DNA from: Gammaproteobacteria bacterium
GTDB taxonomy: Bacteria > Pseudomonadota > Gammaproteobacteria > Arenicellales > Poriferihabitantaceae
NCBI GenBank assembly: GCA_030432755.1
Contig: JAUILZ010000017.1
Span: forward strand, 1-64,000
Length of the DNA stretch: 64,000 nucleotides
Reading direction: 5' to 3'
The notes below the pieces were generated by a model. That model searched no databases. It was not told the DNA's origin and saw only the letters and a list, made by a program, of their open reading frames with translations. How positions within the stretch are numbered: the first letter of the stretch is position 1; the number at the start of each line of letters is the position of its first letter. The translations under genes were made by a program, and so were the position numbers. Below are positions 40,631-50,952 of this stretch, piece after piece.

Positions 40631-41923
40631 ATGCTGACGGGGTACCGGCTGTTTTTGTACCTGGCGCTTCCCTGGGTCCTGCTCCGCCTGGGCATGCGTT
40701 CCCTGCGCAGTCCCGCTTACCGGCGCCGGCTGGGGGAACGCTTCGGTTTCTCGGGGGCAACGCCTGACAAGAACGGAGTCTGGATTCACGCGGTGTCCGT
40801 GGGCGAGGTGAACGCAGCGCTGCCGCTGGTCCAGGAACTCAATACGCGCTGGCCGGATCGGGCCATTACCGTCACCACGATGACCCCCACCGGCTCCGAC
40901 CGGGTCCGCAGTATCCTCGGCTCCCGCGTGCATCATTGCTACCTGCCTTATGACTACCCGGGTGCAGTTTCCCGTTTTCTCAGGCGTACCGCGCCCTCGC
41001 TCGGAATCGTAATGGAAACCGAGATCTGGCCCAACCTGGTCGATGCCTGTCATCGTTCGGGGATTCCCATGATCTATACCAATGTTCGGCTGTCCGAGCG
41101 ATCCTGGCGGGGATACCGACGGTTCCGTTCGCTGGTGGCGCGAACCCTGGAGCGTATCGCCGCTTTCGCGGTTCAGTCCGCGCCGGACGCGAATCGCCTC
41201 GTGGATCTCGGCGCGCCCGCCGATCGCGTGAGCGTGACCGGCAGCCTGAAATTCGACGTCGCGATGCCACGCAGCATCGCCGAGGCCGGCGAGTCCATCC
41301 GCCGGCGCCTGGGATGGAATCGACCGGTACTGCTCGCCGCCAGCACCCACGAGGGCGAGGAAGAGATCATGCTCGAGGTGTACCGCCGCCTGCAGCCGGG
41401 CATGAATGATCTCCTGATGGTGGTCGTACCGAGGCACCCGGAGCGCTTCGGTCCGGTGGAACGTCTCTGCCGCCGCGAGGGGTTCGCGCTCCGCCTCGCC
41501 TCCACGGAACGTGATGCCCTTGATGCCTCCACGGAGGTGCTGCTGGTAGACAGCATGGGTGAGATGACGAAGTACATCGCAGCCTGCGACGTGGTGTTCA
41601 TGGGTGGCAGCATGGTGCCCACCGGCGGGCACAACCTCCTGGAGGCCGCCGCGTTGGGAAAGGGCGTCGTGTTCGGGCCACAAATGTTCAATTTTGCCGA
41701 AATCTCCGCGATGTTTCTCACCCAGGGCGCCGGTATCCAGGTGGAAAATGCCGACGAGCTGGCGGACGTGTTGCAGCGCTTGTTGCAGGACGCCGCGCTA
41801 CGTGACGAACTCGGTGTCCGGGGCCGGCGCCTGGTGGAGCAGAATCGCGGCGCCCTCGAGCGGGTGATGCTGATCGTCGAGCGTGAAATACGTCACAGTG
41901 ACATGCCTGTCAGGCGTCTATAA
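40631..41923 (+). CDS. waaA: 3-deoxy-D-manno-octulosonic acid (KDO) transferase
   Basis: 430 residues from the ATG at 40631, four bases after the hemF stop. The N-terminal membrane anchor (YRLFLYLALPWVLLRLG) is followed by FGFSGATPDKNGVWIHAVSV then GEVNAA. The GT-B donor region has FMGGSMVPTGGHNLLEAAAL. It transfers KDO from CMP-KDO to lipid IVA at the inner membrane. It is the last gene of the plus-strand run begun at aroQ. Confidence 0.95.
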   Translation: MLTGYRLFLYLALPWVLLRLGMRSLRSPAYRRRLGERFGFSGATPDKNGVWIHAVSVGEVNAALPLVQELNTRWPDRAITVTTMTPTGSDRVRSILGSRVHHCYLPYDYPGAVSRFLRRTAPSLGIVMETEIWPNLVDACHRSGIPMIYTNVRLSERSWRGYRRFRSLVARTLERIAAFAVQSAPDANRLVDLGAPADRVSVTGSLKFDVAMPRSIAEAGESIRRRLGWNRPVLLAASTHEGEEEIMLEVYRRLQPGMNDLLMVVVPRHPERFGPVERLCRREGFALRLASTERDALDASTEVLLVDSMGEMTKYIAACDVVFMGGSMVPTGGHNLLEAAALGKGVVFGPQMFNFAEISAMFLTQGAGIQVENADELADVLQRLLQDAALRDELGVRGRRLVEQNRGALERVMLIVEREIRHSDMPVRRL

Positions 41924-42013
41924 TCTCCTACAACAAACCTGGCGCCGGCAACTGCATTGCACTCAAGCAGGGTGCCCGGACAAGTGACATCGAAGAGAAA
42001 TCGTGGGCAAAGC

Positions 42014-43018
42014 ATGTTGAAACGTAGCTTGATAACGGGACTGGCGGCGGGCCTGCTGCTGGCCGGGTGCGACCAGGGCCAGGATACACCCCAGCAGGTC
42101 GAGGTCCTGGACACCAGCACGTCGGCAACGGCGAGCGCGCCCGAAGCGCCGGCACCGGCTCCTGCAGCCGGGGCTCCAGCGACTGATACCGGCGCGAGCA
42201 CCGCGGCCGCACCCGTGGCGGTTGGAAGCGGCCAGTACACCCTCAAGGTGGGTGACGGCGTGATCACGCTCGAGGCGGTGGAAGCCAGCCGCCAGGCGAT
42301 CCTCGGTGACATGGCGGCGCAGATCGGGTTCGACATGCGCAATCCCCAGGGCCGGGACGTGCTGGTAACCGTCGAGCTGGATGGCAGCACCATGCACGAG
42401 GCGCTCGACAGCCTGATGGAGGGCGCGGCCTATTCCGCGCGCTGGCGTGACCGTCCGGGCGAACAGGGGTTCCGTATCGCCGGCATCACCGTGGGCGAGG
42501 AGACCGCGCTGCTGTCTGCCCTCGGTGCGGAAGAAACCGCGTCGGAGCCCTCCATCGCCATGGCCGCCGGTGGTATTCCGTTGCCTCCGGCCAAGGGGGA
42601 GATCTATTTCGGTTCGGAACCCGACGAGGTCGAACTCGCCCAGCGACTGCAATTTGGCCCGCCGGAGGAACGCGCCATCGCCGTGAGCGAACTGATGATG
42701 GATCCCACCGGCTTCAATGCCGCCTATCTCACCTTCCTCAGGGATCCGGATCCCGAGGTGCGACTCGCGGTACTGGAACTGATCGAGGCCGAGGATAATT
42801 TCGTTGCCAAGCAGATGGTCGTCGCCTCGCTCAGCGATACCAGCCGCGACATAGTCATGTACGCGCTGGAGATCGTGGACTCGCTCGGTGACTTCTCCCT
42901 CGTGCCCCAGGTCGAGGCACTGTACAACCACTACGATCCCGAGGTGCGGGAGTATGCGCGGGAAGTGAGAGAGTCGCTGACCGCCGGGTATTTCGAGCCG
43001 GACGAGTACAACCAATAG
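42014..43018 (+). CDS. Lipoprotein with STN-like and HEAT-repeat regions
   Basis: 334 residues from the ATG at 42014. The lipobox LLAGC (Cys19) is followed by an Ala/Pro/Thr linker (25-70). Residues 76-158 (ITLEAVEASRQAILGDMAAQ, LDGSTMHEALDSLMEG) resemble the secretin/TonB short N-terminal (STN) fold. Residues about 205-325 form HEAT-like helical pairs (DPEVRLAVLELIEAEDN; DPEVREYAREVRESL). It is probably periplasmic and membrane-tethered, perhaps a scaffold or pilotin-like factor. It converges with pepN 34 bases away. Function not recognised. Confidence 0.68.
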   Translation: MLKRSLITGLAAGLLLAGCDQGQDTPQQVEVLDTSTSATASAPEAPAPAPAAGAPATDTGASTAAAPVAVGSGQYTLKVGDGVITLEAVEASRQAILGDMAAQIGFDMRNPQGRDVLVTVELDGSTMHEALDSLMEGAAYSARWRDRPGEQGFRIAGITVGEETALLSALGAEETASEPSIAMAAGGIPLPPAKGEIYFGSEPDEVELAQRLQFGPPEERAIAVSELMMDPTGFNAAYLTFLRDPDPEVRLAVLELIEAEDNFVAKQMVVASLSDTSRDIVMYALEIVDSLGDFSLVPQVEALYNHYDPEVREYAREVRESLTAGYFEPDEYNQ

Positions 43019-43052
43019 TTGCCCGCCACGCGGCGCGCGGCTGACTTACGGA

Positions 43053-45683
43053 TCAATCCTGCGCGAGGGAGCGGGATACCATCTCTGCCACATCCGGTGA
43101 CAGCGATCCGGCCTGGTCGATGTCTTCCAGCGCCGCTTTCATGCCACTACCGTATTCCGGCGCCATGTCGCGCCAGGCGGTGAACGCCGAGACCAGGCGC
43201 GCGGCCACTTGGGGATTGACCGGATCGAGGCGGCGTACCCAGTCCGCGACGAAGGCATAGCCGGCGCCGTCATCGCGATGAAAACCCGCGGGGTTGCCGC
43301 GCGCGAACGCAAGCAGCAGGGAATAGACCTTGTTCGGATTGGTCGGTTCGAACGCCGGGTGTTGCACCAGATCGGCGACCTGCCGGCATGCCTCCGGGTG
43401 GCGCGCGGTGGCCTGCACCCGGAACCAGCGATCCACCGCCAGCGCTTCCTCCTTCCACTCGTCGTAGAAACCCGCCAGCAATTCGTCGCGATCCGGGGCG
43501 GTGGAGTCCGCGATCGCCACCAGTGCTGAGTTGCGGTCGGTCATGTTGCGCGTGTTTTTCAACTGGGCGCGCGCGATCTCCTGGCTGCGCGATGTATCCA
43601 GGGAAGCAAGCCATGACAGGCAGGTGTCACGCAGCGCGCGCACCCCGGTCTGACCCTCGCCCATGCCGCCGTCATTGCGCGACTCCAGTGCGTGGTACAA
43701 CTCGAGGAACGCATCCTCGTGGCGGGAGGCGATATGCTGCTGCAGACCCTTGCGAGCGGCGGCAAGCATGGGCGGATCCGTGGGCTTGGACTGCTCGCCA
43801 AGCCAGGCCTCGCCCGGCAGGGTGAGCAGCCTCGCGGCAAGCAGCAAGTCGTCGCCAGGACTACGCAGGATTTCTCCAACGAGCTCGGATACGGCGTCGT
43901 CATAAGCCGCGATTTGGCCCGCCTGCAGCCTGGGGAGATTGTCCAGGATGATTCGCTGGTAGAGGCGCTGACCGGCTTCCCAGCGATTGAAGGGATCGTC
44001 GTCATGACGGAACAGCACCGCGAGCGCCGTGTCATCGAGCCCCGCTTCCATTCGCACCGGCGCGGAGAATCCGCGCAGCAGGGAAGGTACCGGCGCGGCG
44101 TCGATGCCGTCAAAGACAAAAGATTGGGTATCTTCCGACAATACCAGCACGGTACTGTCGCGCCCGTTATCCAGCGCAAACCGCCGCCCGTCGGTGCCGA
44201 GCAACGCCGCATTCACGGGAATGACGAAGGGCTGCTTTTCCTTCTGGCCAGGGGTCGGCGGGCAGTGCTGGCGGAGCGTCAGCGTGTAACGCCGCGCAGC
44301 GGCATCGAATTCCCCCGAGGCTTCGACCACCGGCGTGCCGGACTGGCTGTACCAGCGCTTGAACTGTGCGACGTCGAATGCGATGTCTTTGCCGGCGGCA
44401 TCGGCGATGGCGGTGACGAAGTCATCGGTGGTAACCGCCTCGCCGTCGTGACGCTCGAAATAAAGGTCGGTGCCGCGGCGGAACAATTCCGCTCCGCAGA
44501 GCGCGTGCAGCATGCGCACCACCTCGGCGCCCTTGTTGTACACCGTGGTGGTGTAGAAGTTGTTGATCTCCTGGTAGGAGTCGGGACGCACGGGATGCGC
44601 CAGCGGGCCAGCATCCTCGGGGAACTGGTGGTTGCGCAGCACGTTGACATCGCTGATCCTCTGCACCCCGGCGGAAGCCATGTCCGCGCTGAAACACTGA
44701 TCGCGGAACACGGTGAAACCTTCCTTCAGGCTGAGCTGGAACCAGTCGCGGCAGGTGACGCGGTTGCCGGACCAGTTATGGAAGTACTCGTGGGCGATGA
44801 CGCTCTCGACCTGGTGAAAGTCGGTATCGGTGGCGATGACCGGGTCCGCGAGAACGTACTTCGTGTTGAAGACATTGAGGCTCTTGTTCTCCATCGCCCC
44901 CATGTTGAAGTCCGACACCGCGACGACGTTGTAGAGATCGAGGTCGTATTCCCGCCCGTAGACCTCCTCGTCCCAGCGCATCGCTCGCTTGAGCGCGCCT
45001 ACCGCGTACTCGCATTTCTCGATGTCGCGGTCCGCGGCGTAGAAATGGAGCTGCACCTCGCGACCGCCCATGGTGCGGAAGGTGTCGCGCATGCAGGAGA
45101 GGCTGCCGGCGACGATGGCGAACAGGTAGGTGGGCTTCGGGAAGGGGTCGTGCCACTCGGTCTCGTGAATGCCATTCTGCGTGACATCGCGCACCAGGTT
45201 GCCGTTACACAGCAGCACCGGGTAGTCCGCCGCTGGCCCGCGCAGGATGACGCGGAAGGTCGCGAGGTTGTCCGGCCGGTCGATGGCCGGGGTGATGCGG
45301 CGAAAGCCCTCGGCTTCGCATTGGGTGCAGAGCATGCCGCCGGAGCCGTACAGCCCGCTGAGCGCGGTATTCGCCGACGGGTCCAGGGTGTTGACGATCT
45401 CGACCTGGCAACCCTCCGGAACGGATGGCAGGATCAGGCGGTTGTCCGAGATGCTGTACGCGTCCGCCGCGAGGGTCTCGCCGTCCACCACTACCGACTC
45501 CACCGTTATGGCCTCGCAGTCGAGCACGAGCGGGCCGGCGCCAGCCTCGCGGGCCTCGATTTCGTGGCGGGTCGTCACGCGGGTGCACTGTGGATCGAGA
45601 TCCAGCGTCATCCGCGTCGCTGTGATCCGGTAAGGGTGCGGTCGATAGTCGCGCAGGTAGATCGTGGTATGTTCGGTTTTCAT
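43053..45683 (-). CDS. pepN: Aminopeptidase N (M1 family)
   Basis: 876 residues, E. coli length 870. GAMEN (262-266) binds the peptide N-terminus; the zinc site is H298-E-Y-F-H302 with Glu321 (VIAHEYFHNWSGNRVTCRDW then the LKEGF helix). A long C-terminal helical domain is complete. Cytosolic broad-specificity aminopeptidase for ATP-independent peptide turnover. It is divergent from the VOC protein. Confidence 0.97.
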   Translation of the reverse strand: MKTEHTTIYLRDYRPHPYRITATRMTLDLDPQCTRVTTRHEIEAREAGAGPLVLDCEAITVESVVVDGETLAADAYSISDNRLILPSVPEGCQVEIVNTLDPSANTALSGLYGSGGMLCTQCEAEGFRRITPAIDRPDNLATFRVILRGPAADYPVLLCNGNLVRDVTQNGIHETEWHDPFPKPTYLFAIVAGSLSCMRDTFRTMGGREVQLHFYAADRDIEKCEYAVGALKRAMRWDEEVYGREYDLDLYNVVAVSDFNMGAMENKSLNVFNTKYVLADPVIATDTDFHQVESVIAHEYFHNWSGNRVTCRDWFQLSLKEGFTVFRDQCFSADMASAGVQRISDVNVLRNHQFPEDAGPLAHPVRPDSYQEINNFYTTTVYNKGAEVVRMLHALCGAELFRRGTDLYFERHDGEAVTTDDFVTAIADAAGKDIAFDVAQFKRWYSQSGTPVVEASGEFDAAARRYTLTLRQHCPPTPGQKEKQPFVIPVNAALLGTDGRRFALDNGRDSTVLVLSEDTQSFVFDGIDAAPVPSLLRGFSAPVRMEAGLDDTALAVLFRHDDDPFNRWEAGQRLYQRIILDNLPRLQAGQIAAYDDAVSELVGEILRSPGDDLLLAARLLTLPGEAWLGEQSKPTDPPMLAAARKGLQQHIASRHEDAFLELYHALESRNDGGMGEGQTGVRALRDTCLSWLASLDTSRSQEIARAQLKNTRNMTDRNSALVAIADSTAPDRDELLAGFYDEWKEEALAVDRWFRVQATARHPEACRQVADLVQHPAFEPTNPNKVYSLLLAFARGNPAGFHRDDGAGYAFVADWVRRLDPVNPQVAARLVSAFTAWRDMAPEYGSGMKAALEDIDQAGSLSPDVAEMVSRSLAQD

Positions 45684-45760
45684 GGGAAATTCGGCGCGCG
45701 TCGCGCCGGTTTGTCGATGGGGAAACGCCGGTATCGTAATGCGGCACAGCGGATTACGTC

Positions 45761-46150
45761 ATGCAGATCAGCGCACTCGATCATTTCGTCCTGACCGTCG
45801 CCGACGTCGATGTCAGCGTGGCATTCTACGCCCGCGTGCTCGGGATGACGCCAGTGCGGTTCTCCAGCGGCGGCGTCACCAGGGTGGCGCTGAAGTTCGG
45901 CGCGCAGAAGATCAATCTGCATCAGCAGGGAGCGGAGTTCGTACCCCACGCGCGCCAGCCGGTGGCGGGTAGCGGCGATTTCTGTCTCCTGACCGATAGC
46001 CCCCTGGAAGCAGTCATGTCTCATCTCGAGGCCGAGGACGTGGAGGTCATCGAGGGTCCGGTGGCGAAGACCGGCGCAACGGGCCCACTACGCTCGGTGT
46101 ATTTCCGCGACCCGGACGGTAACCTGGTTGAGGTGTCCAACCAGCAATGA
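45761..46150 (+). CDS. VOC (glyoxalase/bleomycin-resistance fold) family protein
   Basis: 129 residues with the two beta-alpha-beta-beta-beta modules. ALDHFVLTVADVDVSVAFYA carries the first metal-ligand His, and RSVYFRDPDGNLVEVSN the last Glu; NLHQQGAEFVPHAR lies between. It belongs to the virulence-protein/fosfomycin-like VOC subgroup, and its substrate is unknown. It converges with fdxA 21 bases downstream. Confidence 0.85.
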   Translation: MQISALDHFVLTVADVDVSVAFYARVLGMTPVRFSSGGVTRVALKFGAQKINLHQQGAEFVPHARQPVAGSGDFCLLTDSPLEAVMSHLEAEDVEVIEGPVAKTGATGPLRSVYFRDPDGNLVEVSNQQ

Positions 46151-46171
46151 GTGGCGCCAGGGTTGCGGACG

Positions 46172-46495
46172 TCAGCGTTCCAGGTGTTGCAGCTTGTCCT
46201 TGACGTCCTTCCAGTCGTCTGCGTCATCCGGCGCCGGCTTCATCTCGGTGATGACCGGCCATTTCTGGCTGAGTTCCGTGTTGATCTCGAGGAAATGCTT
46301 CTGGTCTTCCGGCAGTTCATCCTCGGCATAGATGGCGTTGACCGGGCATTCGGGCTCGCACAGGCTGCAGTCGATGCATTCCTCGGGGTCGATGACGAGA
46401 AAATTGGGGCCCTCGTGGAAGCAGTCCACCGGACACACCTCCACGCAGTCGGTGTACTTGCACTTGATGCAGGCCTCGACGACGACGTAAGTCAT
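46172..46495 (-). CDS. fdxA: Seven-iron ferredoxin FdxA
   Basis: 107 residues. [17 protein letters not shown] binds the [3Fe-4S] cluster and part of the other; [12 protein letters not shown] completes the [4Fe-4S] site. The C-terminal tail ([13 protein letters not shown]) is typical of FdxA from pseudomonads and azotobacters. A one-electron carrier in the cytoplasm. It lies downstream of mutS on the same strand, a conserved order; the 179-base gap holds no other gene. Confidence 0.95.
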   Translation of the reverse strand: MTYVVVEACIKCKYTDCVEVCPVDCFHEGPNFLVIDPEECIDCSLCEPECPVNAIYAEDELPEDQKHFLEINTELSQKWPVITEMKPAPDDADDWKDVKDKLQHLER

Positions 46496-46674
46496 TGCGC
46501 TAATCGCTAGGGATACTGAAAGCGGCCGATTGTACTAGATGCGCCCCCAAAAACCTGTGTCTGAAGAGACTTCGCGATATCCATCCGCGAAACACGTGTG
46601 ATGCCTGCTCGCGTTCTGTTTTTCCGGCGGATGCGCATGTTAGCGGCTGCGTGCGGCCGTTTTCGAGGACGATT

Positions 46675-49281
46675 CTACTTTTTGCCGTACTTCCTGCCCG
46701 CCTTGCGGGCGCCCCGGCGACCCAGGGTGCGGGTCAGGTCGTAGAGCAGGTCGAGGGCCTCGCGCGGCGCGGTGTCGTCCGGATCCAGCGCCCGCAGGCG
46801 TGCCACCACGGCCTGTTCCTCGGGTCGGTTGCCGGCAAACAGGGTGGACTGGAAGGCTGCCGGTTTGTGTTCCCCGGAACCGCCTTCGCGGTAGTGTTCC
46901 TCGAGCTCCGCGAGCTTCTCCCGTGCCTCGGCGATGAGATCCTCCGGGACCCCCGCGAGGCGCGCCACCTGCAGGCCATAGCTCTGGCTGGCCGGCCCTT
47001 CCTTGACGCTGTAGAGAAACACGATGCGGTGGCCGTGCTCCACCGCGTCGAGATGGACGTTTGCCACCCCGCGGAGCTGTTCGGCGAGGGAGGTCAGCTC
47101 GAAGTAATGGGTGGAAAAAAGGGTGAACGCGGCGACCCGGCGGGCGAGGTCGCCGGCGCAGGCCCAGGCCAGGGAAAGGCCGTCGAAGGTGCTGGTGCCG
47201 CGCCCGATCTCGTCCACCAGCACCAGGCTGTTGGCGCTGGCGTTTCGCAGGATCTGTGCCATCTCGGTCATCTCCACCATGAAGGTGGAACGACCGCCGG
47301 CAAGGTCGTCGGAGGCGCCGATACGGGTGAAGATCCGGTCCATCGGGCCGAACGTGGCGCTCGCGGCGGGCACGAAGCTGCCGCTGTGGGCGAGCAGGGC
47401 GATGATCGCCACCTGGCGCATGTAGGTGCTCTTGCCGCCCATATTGGGGCCGGTGATGAGCTGCATCCGGAGACTGCCGTTGAGACGCGTACTGTTCGGA
47501 ATGAAGCTCACCCCCGGCATCCGCTCCACCACCGGGTGGCGCCCGTCGCGGATGTCGAGAACCGGGTTGTCGCTGTATGCCGGACGATGCCAGTCCAGGG
47601 TGAGAGCGCGCTCGGCGAGGTTCTGCAGGCAGTCGAGTTCGGCGAGGGCGGCGGCGCAGGACATGAGTTCGCCGATGGATTCGCCCAGGGTATCCAGCAG
47701 GGCGTCGTAGAGCCATTTTTCCCGTGCCAGCGCCTTGCCCTTGGCGCTCAGGATGCGGTCCTCGAAGGCCTTCAGTTCCCCGGTGACGAAGCGCTCGGCA
47801 TTCTTCACCGTCTGCCGGCGGATGTAATGCTCCGGCACATCGTCCGACTGGGAACGCGGCAGTTCGATGTAGTAGCCGTGGACCTTGTTGTAGCGCACCC
47901 GCAGGTTGCCCACCCCGGTCTCGCGCTTCTCCTTCTCCTCCAGTTCCAGCAGGAAATCGCCAGCATCGCGCTGGAGGTGGCGATACTCCCGCAATTCATC
48001 GTCGTAGTCGTCGCGCAGCACGCCGCCGTCGCGGATCACGCTCGGCGGGTCGTCGCGCACCGCGCGTTCGAGCAGGTCGTGGATTTCGGGTCGCGGCTGG
48101 AGGGCAGGGCGCAGGTTGTCGAGCAGCGCCGACGAGGTGTCGTCGAGGGCGCCGTGAAGGTCCGGCAACGCCGCCAGGCCGGCGCGCAGGCGCACCAGGT
48201 CCCGCGGGCGCGCGGTCTTCATCGCTACCCGGGCGAGGATGCGTTCCATGTCGCCGCATTCCCGCAGCGCCGGCGCCAGGTCCTCGTGGCGGCGATCGGC
48301 GAGCAACCAGTCGATGGCGTCATGGCGGCTGCCGAGCAGGTCGTGATCGCGCACCGGGTTGATGATCCAGCGCCGGAGCAGGCGCGCGCCCATGGGCGTG
48401 GTGCAGTGGTCCACCAGGGTGATGAGCGCGTGTCGCGGAGTGCCATCCTGGCCGGTTTCGATCTCCAGGTTGGCGCGACTGACCGGGTCGATGCGAAGCG
48501 CATTGTCGGCGCGCGAAAAGCGTATGGCCGACAGGTGTGGCGCGCTGCTGCCGTGCAGGTCACGGATGTATTGCACCAGGGCGCCCGCGGCGCGGGTTGC
48601 AAGGGGGAAGTCACCGCATTCGAAGGCATTCAGATCATGGGTGCCGAACTGCTCGCGCAGAATGGTCTCGACCCGCGCCTCGTCGAAGTACCAGTCAGGG
48701 ATGACGCCAGCGCCGTCGACCCCGTCCAGCGACCCGGCCTGGTGTTCGCCCACCAGGATCTCCGCCGCACCCGCGCGCTCCAGTTCCTCGCCGAGCTGCG
48801 CGACATCCTCGAGTTCGAAACCCTCGAAACGTCCGCTCGAGATCTCGAGCAGGGCGACTCCCGCGCGATCTCCGTCCCGGAGCGCCGCCGCCACCAGGTT
48901 CTGCTGGCGGTCGGCGAGGAGGTTTTCCTCGGTCAAGGTACCCGGGGTGATGATGCGCACCACCTTGCGTTCCACCGGCCCCTTGCTGGTTGCCGGGTCG
49001 CCGATCTGTTCGCAGATCGCCACCGGCATGTTGGTGCGCACCAGTTTCGCCAGGTACTGGTCGACGCTGTGGAACGGCACCCCGGCCATGGGGATCGGCG
49101 CGCCGGCCGACTTGCCGCGCGCGGTGAGGGTGATGTCGAGGATCTTCGACGCCTTCTCGGCGTCGTCGTAGAACAGTTCGTAGAAATCCCCCATGCGATA
49201 GAACACCAGCATGTCGGGGTAGTCCGCCTTGATCGCCAGGTACTGGCGCATCATCGGCGTGTGGGCCTCGAGGTTGCTCAA
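46675..49281 (-). CDS. mutS: DNA mismatch repair protein MutS
   Basis: 868 residues from a TTG whose TTGA overlaps the suhB stop; [20 protein letters not shown] aligns with E. coli MutS from its first residues, so the longer upstream frame was rejected. [16 protein letters not shown] has the mismatch-binding Phe-x-Glu; the ATPase has [32 protein letters not shown] and [12 protein letters not shown]. It recognises mismatches and recruits MutL. Confidence 0.97.
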   Translation of the reverse strand: MSNLEAHTPMMRQYLAIKADYPDMLVFYRMGDFYELFYDDAEKASKILDITLTARGKSAGAPIPMAGVPFHSVDQYLAKLVRTNMPVAICEQIGDPATSKGPVERKVVRIITPGTLTEENLLADRQQNLVAAALRDGDRAGVALLEISSGRFEGFELEDVAQLGEELERAGAAEILVGEHQAGSLDGVDGAGVIPDWYFDEARVETILREQFGTHDLNAFECGDFPLATRAAGALVQYIRDLHGSSAPHLSAIRFSRADNALRIDPVSRANLEIETGQDGTPRHALITLVDHCTTPMGARLLRRWIINPVRDHDLLGSRHDAIDWLLADRRHEDLAPALRECGDMERILARVAMKTARPRDLVRLRAGLAALPDLHGALDDTSSALLDNLRPALQPRPEIHDLLERAVRDDPPSVIRDGGVLRDDYDDELREYRHLQRDAGDFLLELEEKEKRETGVGNLRVRYNKVHGYYIELPRSQSDDVPEHYIRRQTVKNAERFVTGELKAFEDRILSAKGKALAREKWLYDALLDTLGESIGELMSCAAALAELDCLQNLAERALTLDWHRPAYSDNPVLDIRDGRHPVVERMPGVSFIPNSTRLNGSLRMQLITGPNMGGKSTYMRQVAIIALLAHSGSFVPAASATFGPMDRIFTRIGASDDLAGGRSTFMVEMTEMAQILRNASANSLVLVDEIGRGTSTFDGLSLAWACAGDLARRVAAFTLFSTHYFELTSLAEQLRGVANVHLDAVEHGHRIVFLYSVKEGPASQSYGLQVARLAGVPEDLIAEAREKLAELEEHYREGGSGEHKPAAFQSTLFAGNRPEEQAVVARLRALDPDDTAPREALDLLYDLTRTLGRRGARKAGRKYGKK

Positions 49282-50102
49282 CGCTGGTCGGGAAAGCGGG
49301 TCTTCACCACCGTCAGGAGTTCGTTGAACAGGCGCTGGTTGGCGGCAACGATGTCGCCGCGCTCGAGATGGTCCTGGCCGCCGGTGAAGTCCGCCACCAG
49401 GCCCCCGGCCTCGCGCACCAGCAGGCTGCCGGCGGCCATGTCCCAGGCGCGGATTCCCTGCTCCCAGAATCCGTCGAGGCGGCCACAGGCGACGTAGGCG
49501 AGATCCAGCGCGGCAGAGCCGCTGATCTTGAGATTGCTGACCTTCGGTAGCACCCCGCGCATCACCCGCATCACCCCGTCGATGACCTGCAGATTGCGCA
49601 CCGAGAACCCGGTTCCCAGGAGGGCCTCGTTGAGGCTTGATTTGCCGCTGACGCGAATACGGCGCGAATTGAGCTGGGCGCCCTGGTTGCGGCTGGCGGT
49701 AAAGAGTTCGTCGCGCAGCGGGTCGAAAATGATACCGTGTTCCATCGCGTTGCCCTTGCGGATGCCGATGGAAACGGCGAAATGGGGGTGGCCGTGGAGA
49801 AAATTGGTAGTGCCGTCGAGCGGATCGATGATCCATTCGACATCCCCTCCCGGTCTGGAGGTGCCGTCATTCGTTACGCCGGGATCCTGCGCGCCGCTTT
49901 CCTCGGCGAGGATGCGATGTCCGGGATAGGCCTGGCGGATGGTCTCGATGATTTCCTCTTCCGCCATGCGGTCGATCTCGCTGACGAAATCACGCCGCCC
50001 CTTCTTCTCCACGGACACCTGCTCCAGTCGGTCGACGTAGCGCACCATGAGGCTGCCGGCACGGCGCGCGGCCTTGATCCCGATATTGATAATGGGGTCC
50101 AT
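49278..50102 (-). CDS. suhB: Inositol-1-monophosphatase SuhB
   Basis: 274 residues. [20 protein letters not shown] then [23 protein letters not shown] (metal-binding DPLDGT) and [20 protein letters not shown] (WD motif) define the IMPase family. E. coli SuhB also acts in rRNA antitermination with NusA. It is upstream of mutS on the minus strand with a four-base overlap, and divergent from trmJ, an arrangement conserved in gammaproteobacteria. Confidence 0.95.
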   Translation of the reverse strand: MDPIINIGIKAARRAGSLMVRYVDRLEQVSVEKKGRRDFVSEIDRMAEEEIIETIRQAYPGHRILAEESGAQDPGVTNDGTSRPGGDVEWIIDPLDGTTNFLHGHPHFAVSIGIRKGNAMEHGIIFDPLRDELFTASRNQGAQLNSRRIRVSGKSSLNEALLGTGFSVRNLQVIDGVMRVMRGVLPKVSNLKISGSAALDLAYVACGRLDGFWEQGIRAWDMAAGSLLVREAGGLVADFTGGQDHLERGDIVAANQRLFNELLTVVKTRFPDQR

Positions 50103-50202
50103 GAATCTCTCGAGGGGGCGGGTGAAATTGCGGCTGGGCGGTGGTGATGCGGAACGGGTGCGGGCTTTTCAATTCCCCGGTCCCTGATGCAGAATCGCGC
50201 CG

Positions 50203-50943
50203 ATGAAAGCGCTGGATTATATCCGAGTCGTCCTCATCCAATCGACTCACCCGGGGAATATCGGCGCCACCGCCCGCGCCATGGCCAACATGGGAGTCTC
50301 CGACCTGGTGCTCGTCGACCCCGCGGATTTCCCCAGCCCGGTGGCCACAGCGCGCGCCGCGGGCGCGGACCACGTGCTCGACAAGGCGCGGGTGGTGTCG
50401 ACCCTGGACGAGGCCATTGCCGACTGCGCCCTGGTCATCGGCTCCACCGCCAGGCTGCGCTCGATCCAGTGGCCGGAGAAGACGCCGGAGGAAGCTGCCG
50501 CGGAGATCGGCGAGGAGTTCGTTAGCCAGGGGGATGCGGCACCGATAGCGCTCCTGTTCGGCCGCGAGAGCAGCGGCATGACCAATGGGGAACTGGAGCG
50601 TTGCCGGTTCCTGGTGCGCATTCCCGTGGAGGAGAGCTTTTCCTCGCTCAACCTCGCCTCGGCGGTGCTGGTGATGCTCTACGAACTACGAAAGAGCCTG
50701 GTTTCGCGTGAGATTGCGCCAGTGGCCGGAGGTGATCGTCTGGCCAGCGCGGAGGAGATGCGCCATTTCTACGATCACCTGCAGGCTTTCGTCACCCGCA
50801 TCGAATTCAGCGACGGTCGCTCTTCCAAGCTGCACCGCAAGATGACCCGGCTGTTCAACCGGGTATCGATGTACACCCAGGAGGTGAAGATGCTGCGCGG
50901 GATGTTCCGCAGTGTGGAAAACAAGCTCGACGGCAAATACTAG
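50203..50943 (+). CDS. trmJ: tRNA (cytidine/uridine-2'-O-)-methyltransferase TrmJ
   Basis: 246 residues. VVLIQSTHPGNIGATARAMA and LLFGRESSGMTNGELERCRF with IPVEESFSSLNLASAV are the SPOUT knot motifs. It methylates the 2'-O of residue 32 in several tRNAs. Typical length (E. coli 246). It is divergent from suhB with 100 bases between. Confidence 0.96.
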   Translation: MKALDYIRVVLIQSTHPGNIGATARAMANMGVSDLVLVDPADFPSPVATARAAGADHVLDKARVVSTLDEAIADCALVIGSTARLRSIQWPEKTPEEAAAEIGEEFVSQGDAAPIALLFGRESSGMTNGELERCRFLVRIPVEESFSSLNLASAVLVMLYELRKSLVSREIAPVAGGDRLASAEEMRHFYDHLQAFVTRIEFSDGRSSKLHRKMTRLFNRVSMYTQEVKMLRGMFRSVENKLDGKY

Positions 50944-50952
50944 GGATTGCCG

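Noticed and set aside
43692..45794. 700-codon open frame on the plus strand opposite pepN
   Set aside because: pepN on the minus strand has all M1 motifs; the mirror frame has no recognisable domain or ribosome site.
46651..49497. 948-codon open frame on the plus strand opposite mutS
   Set aside because: It is a mirror of the GC-rich codon bias of mutS; MutS motifs on the minus strand are complete and the mirror protein has low-complexity His/Val/Arg composition and no known domain.
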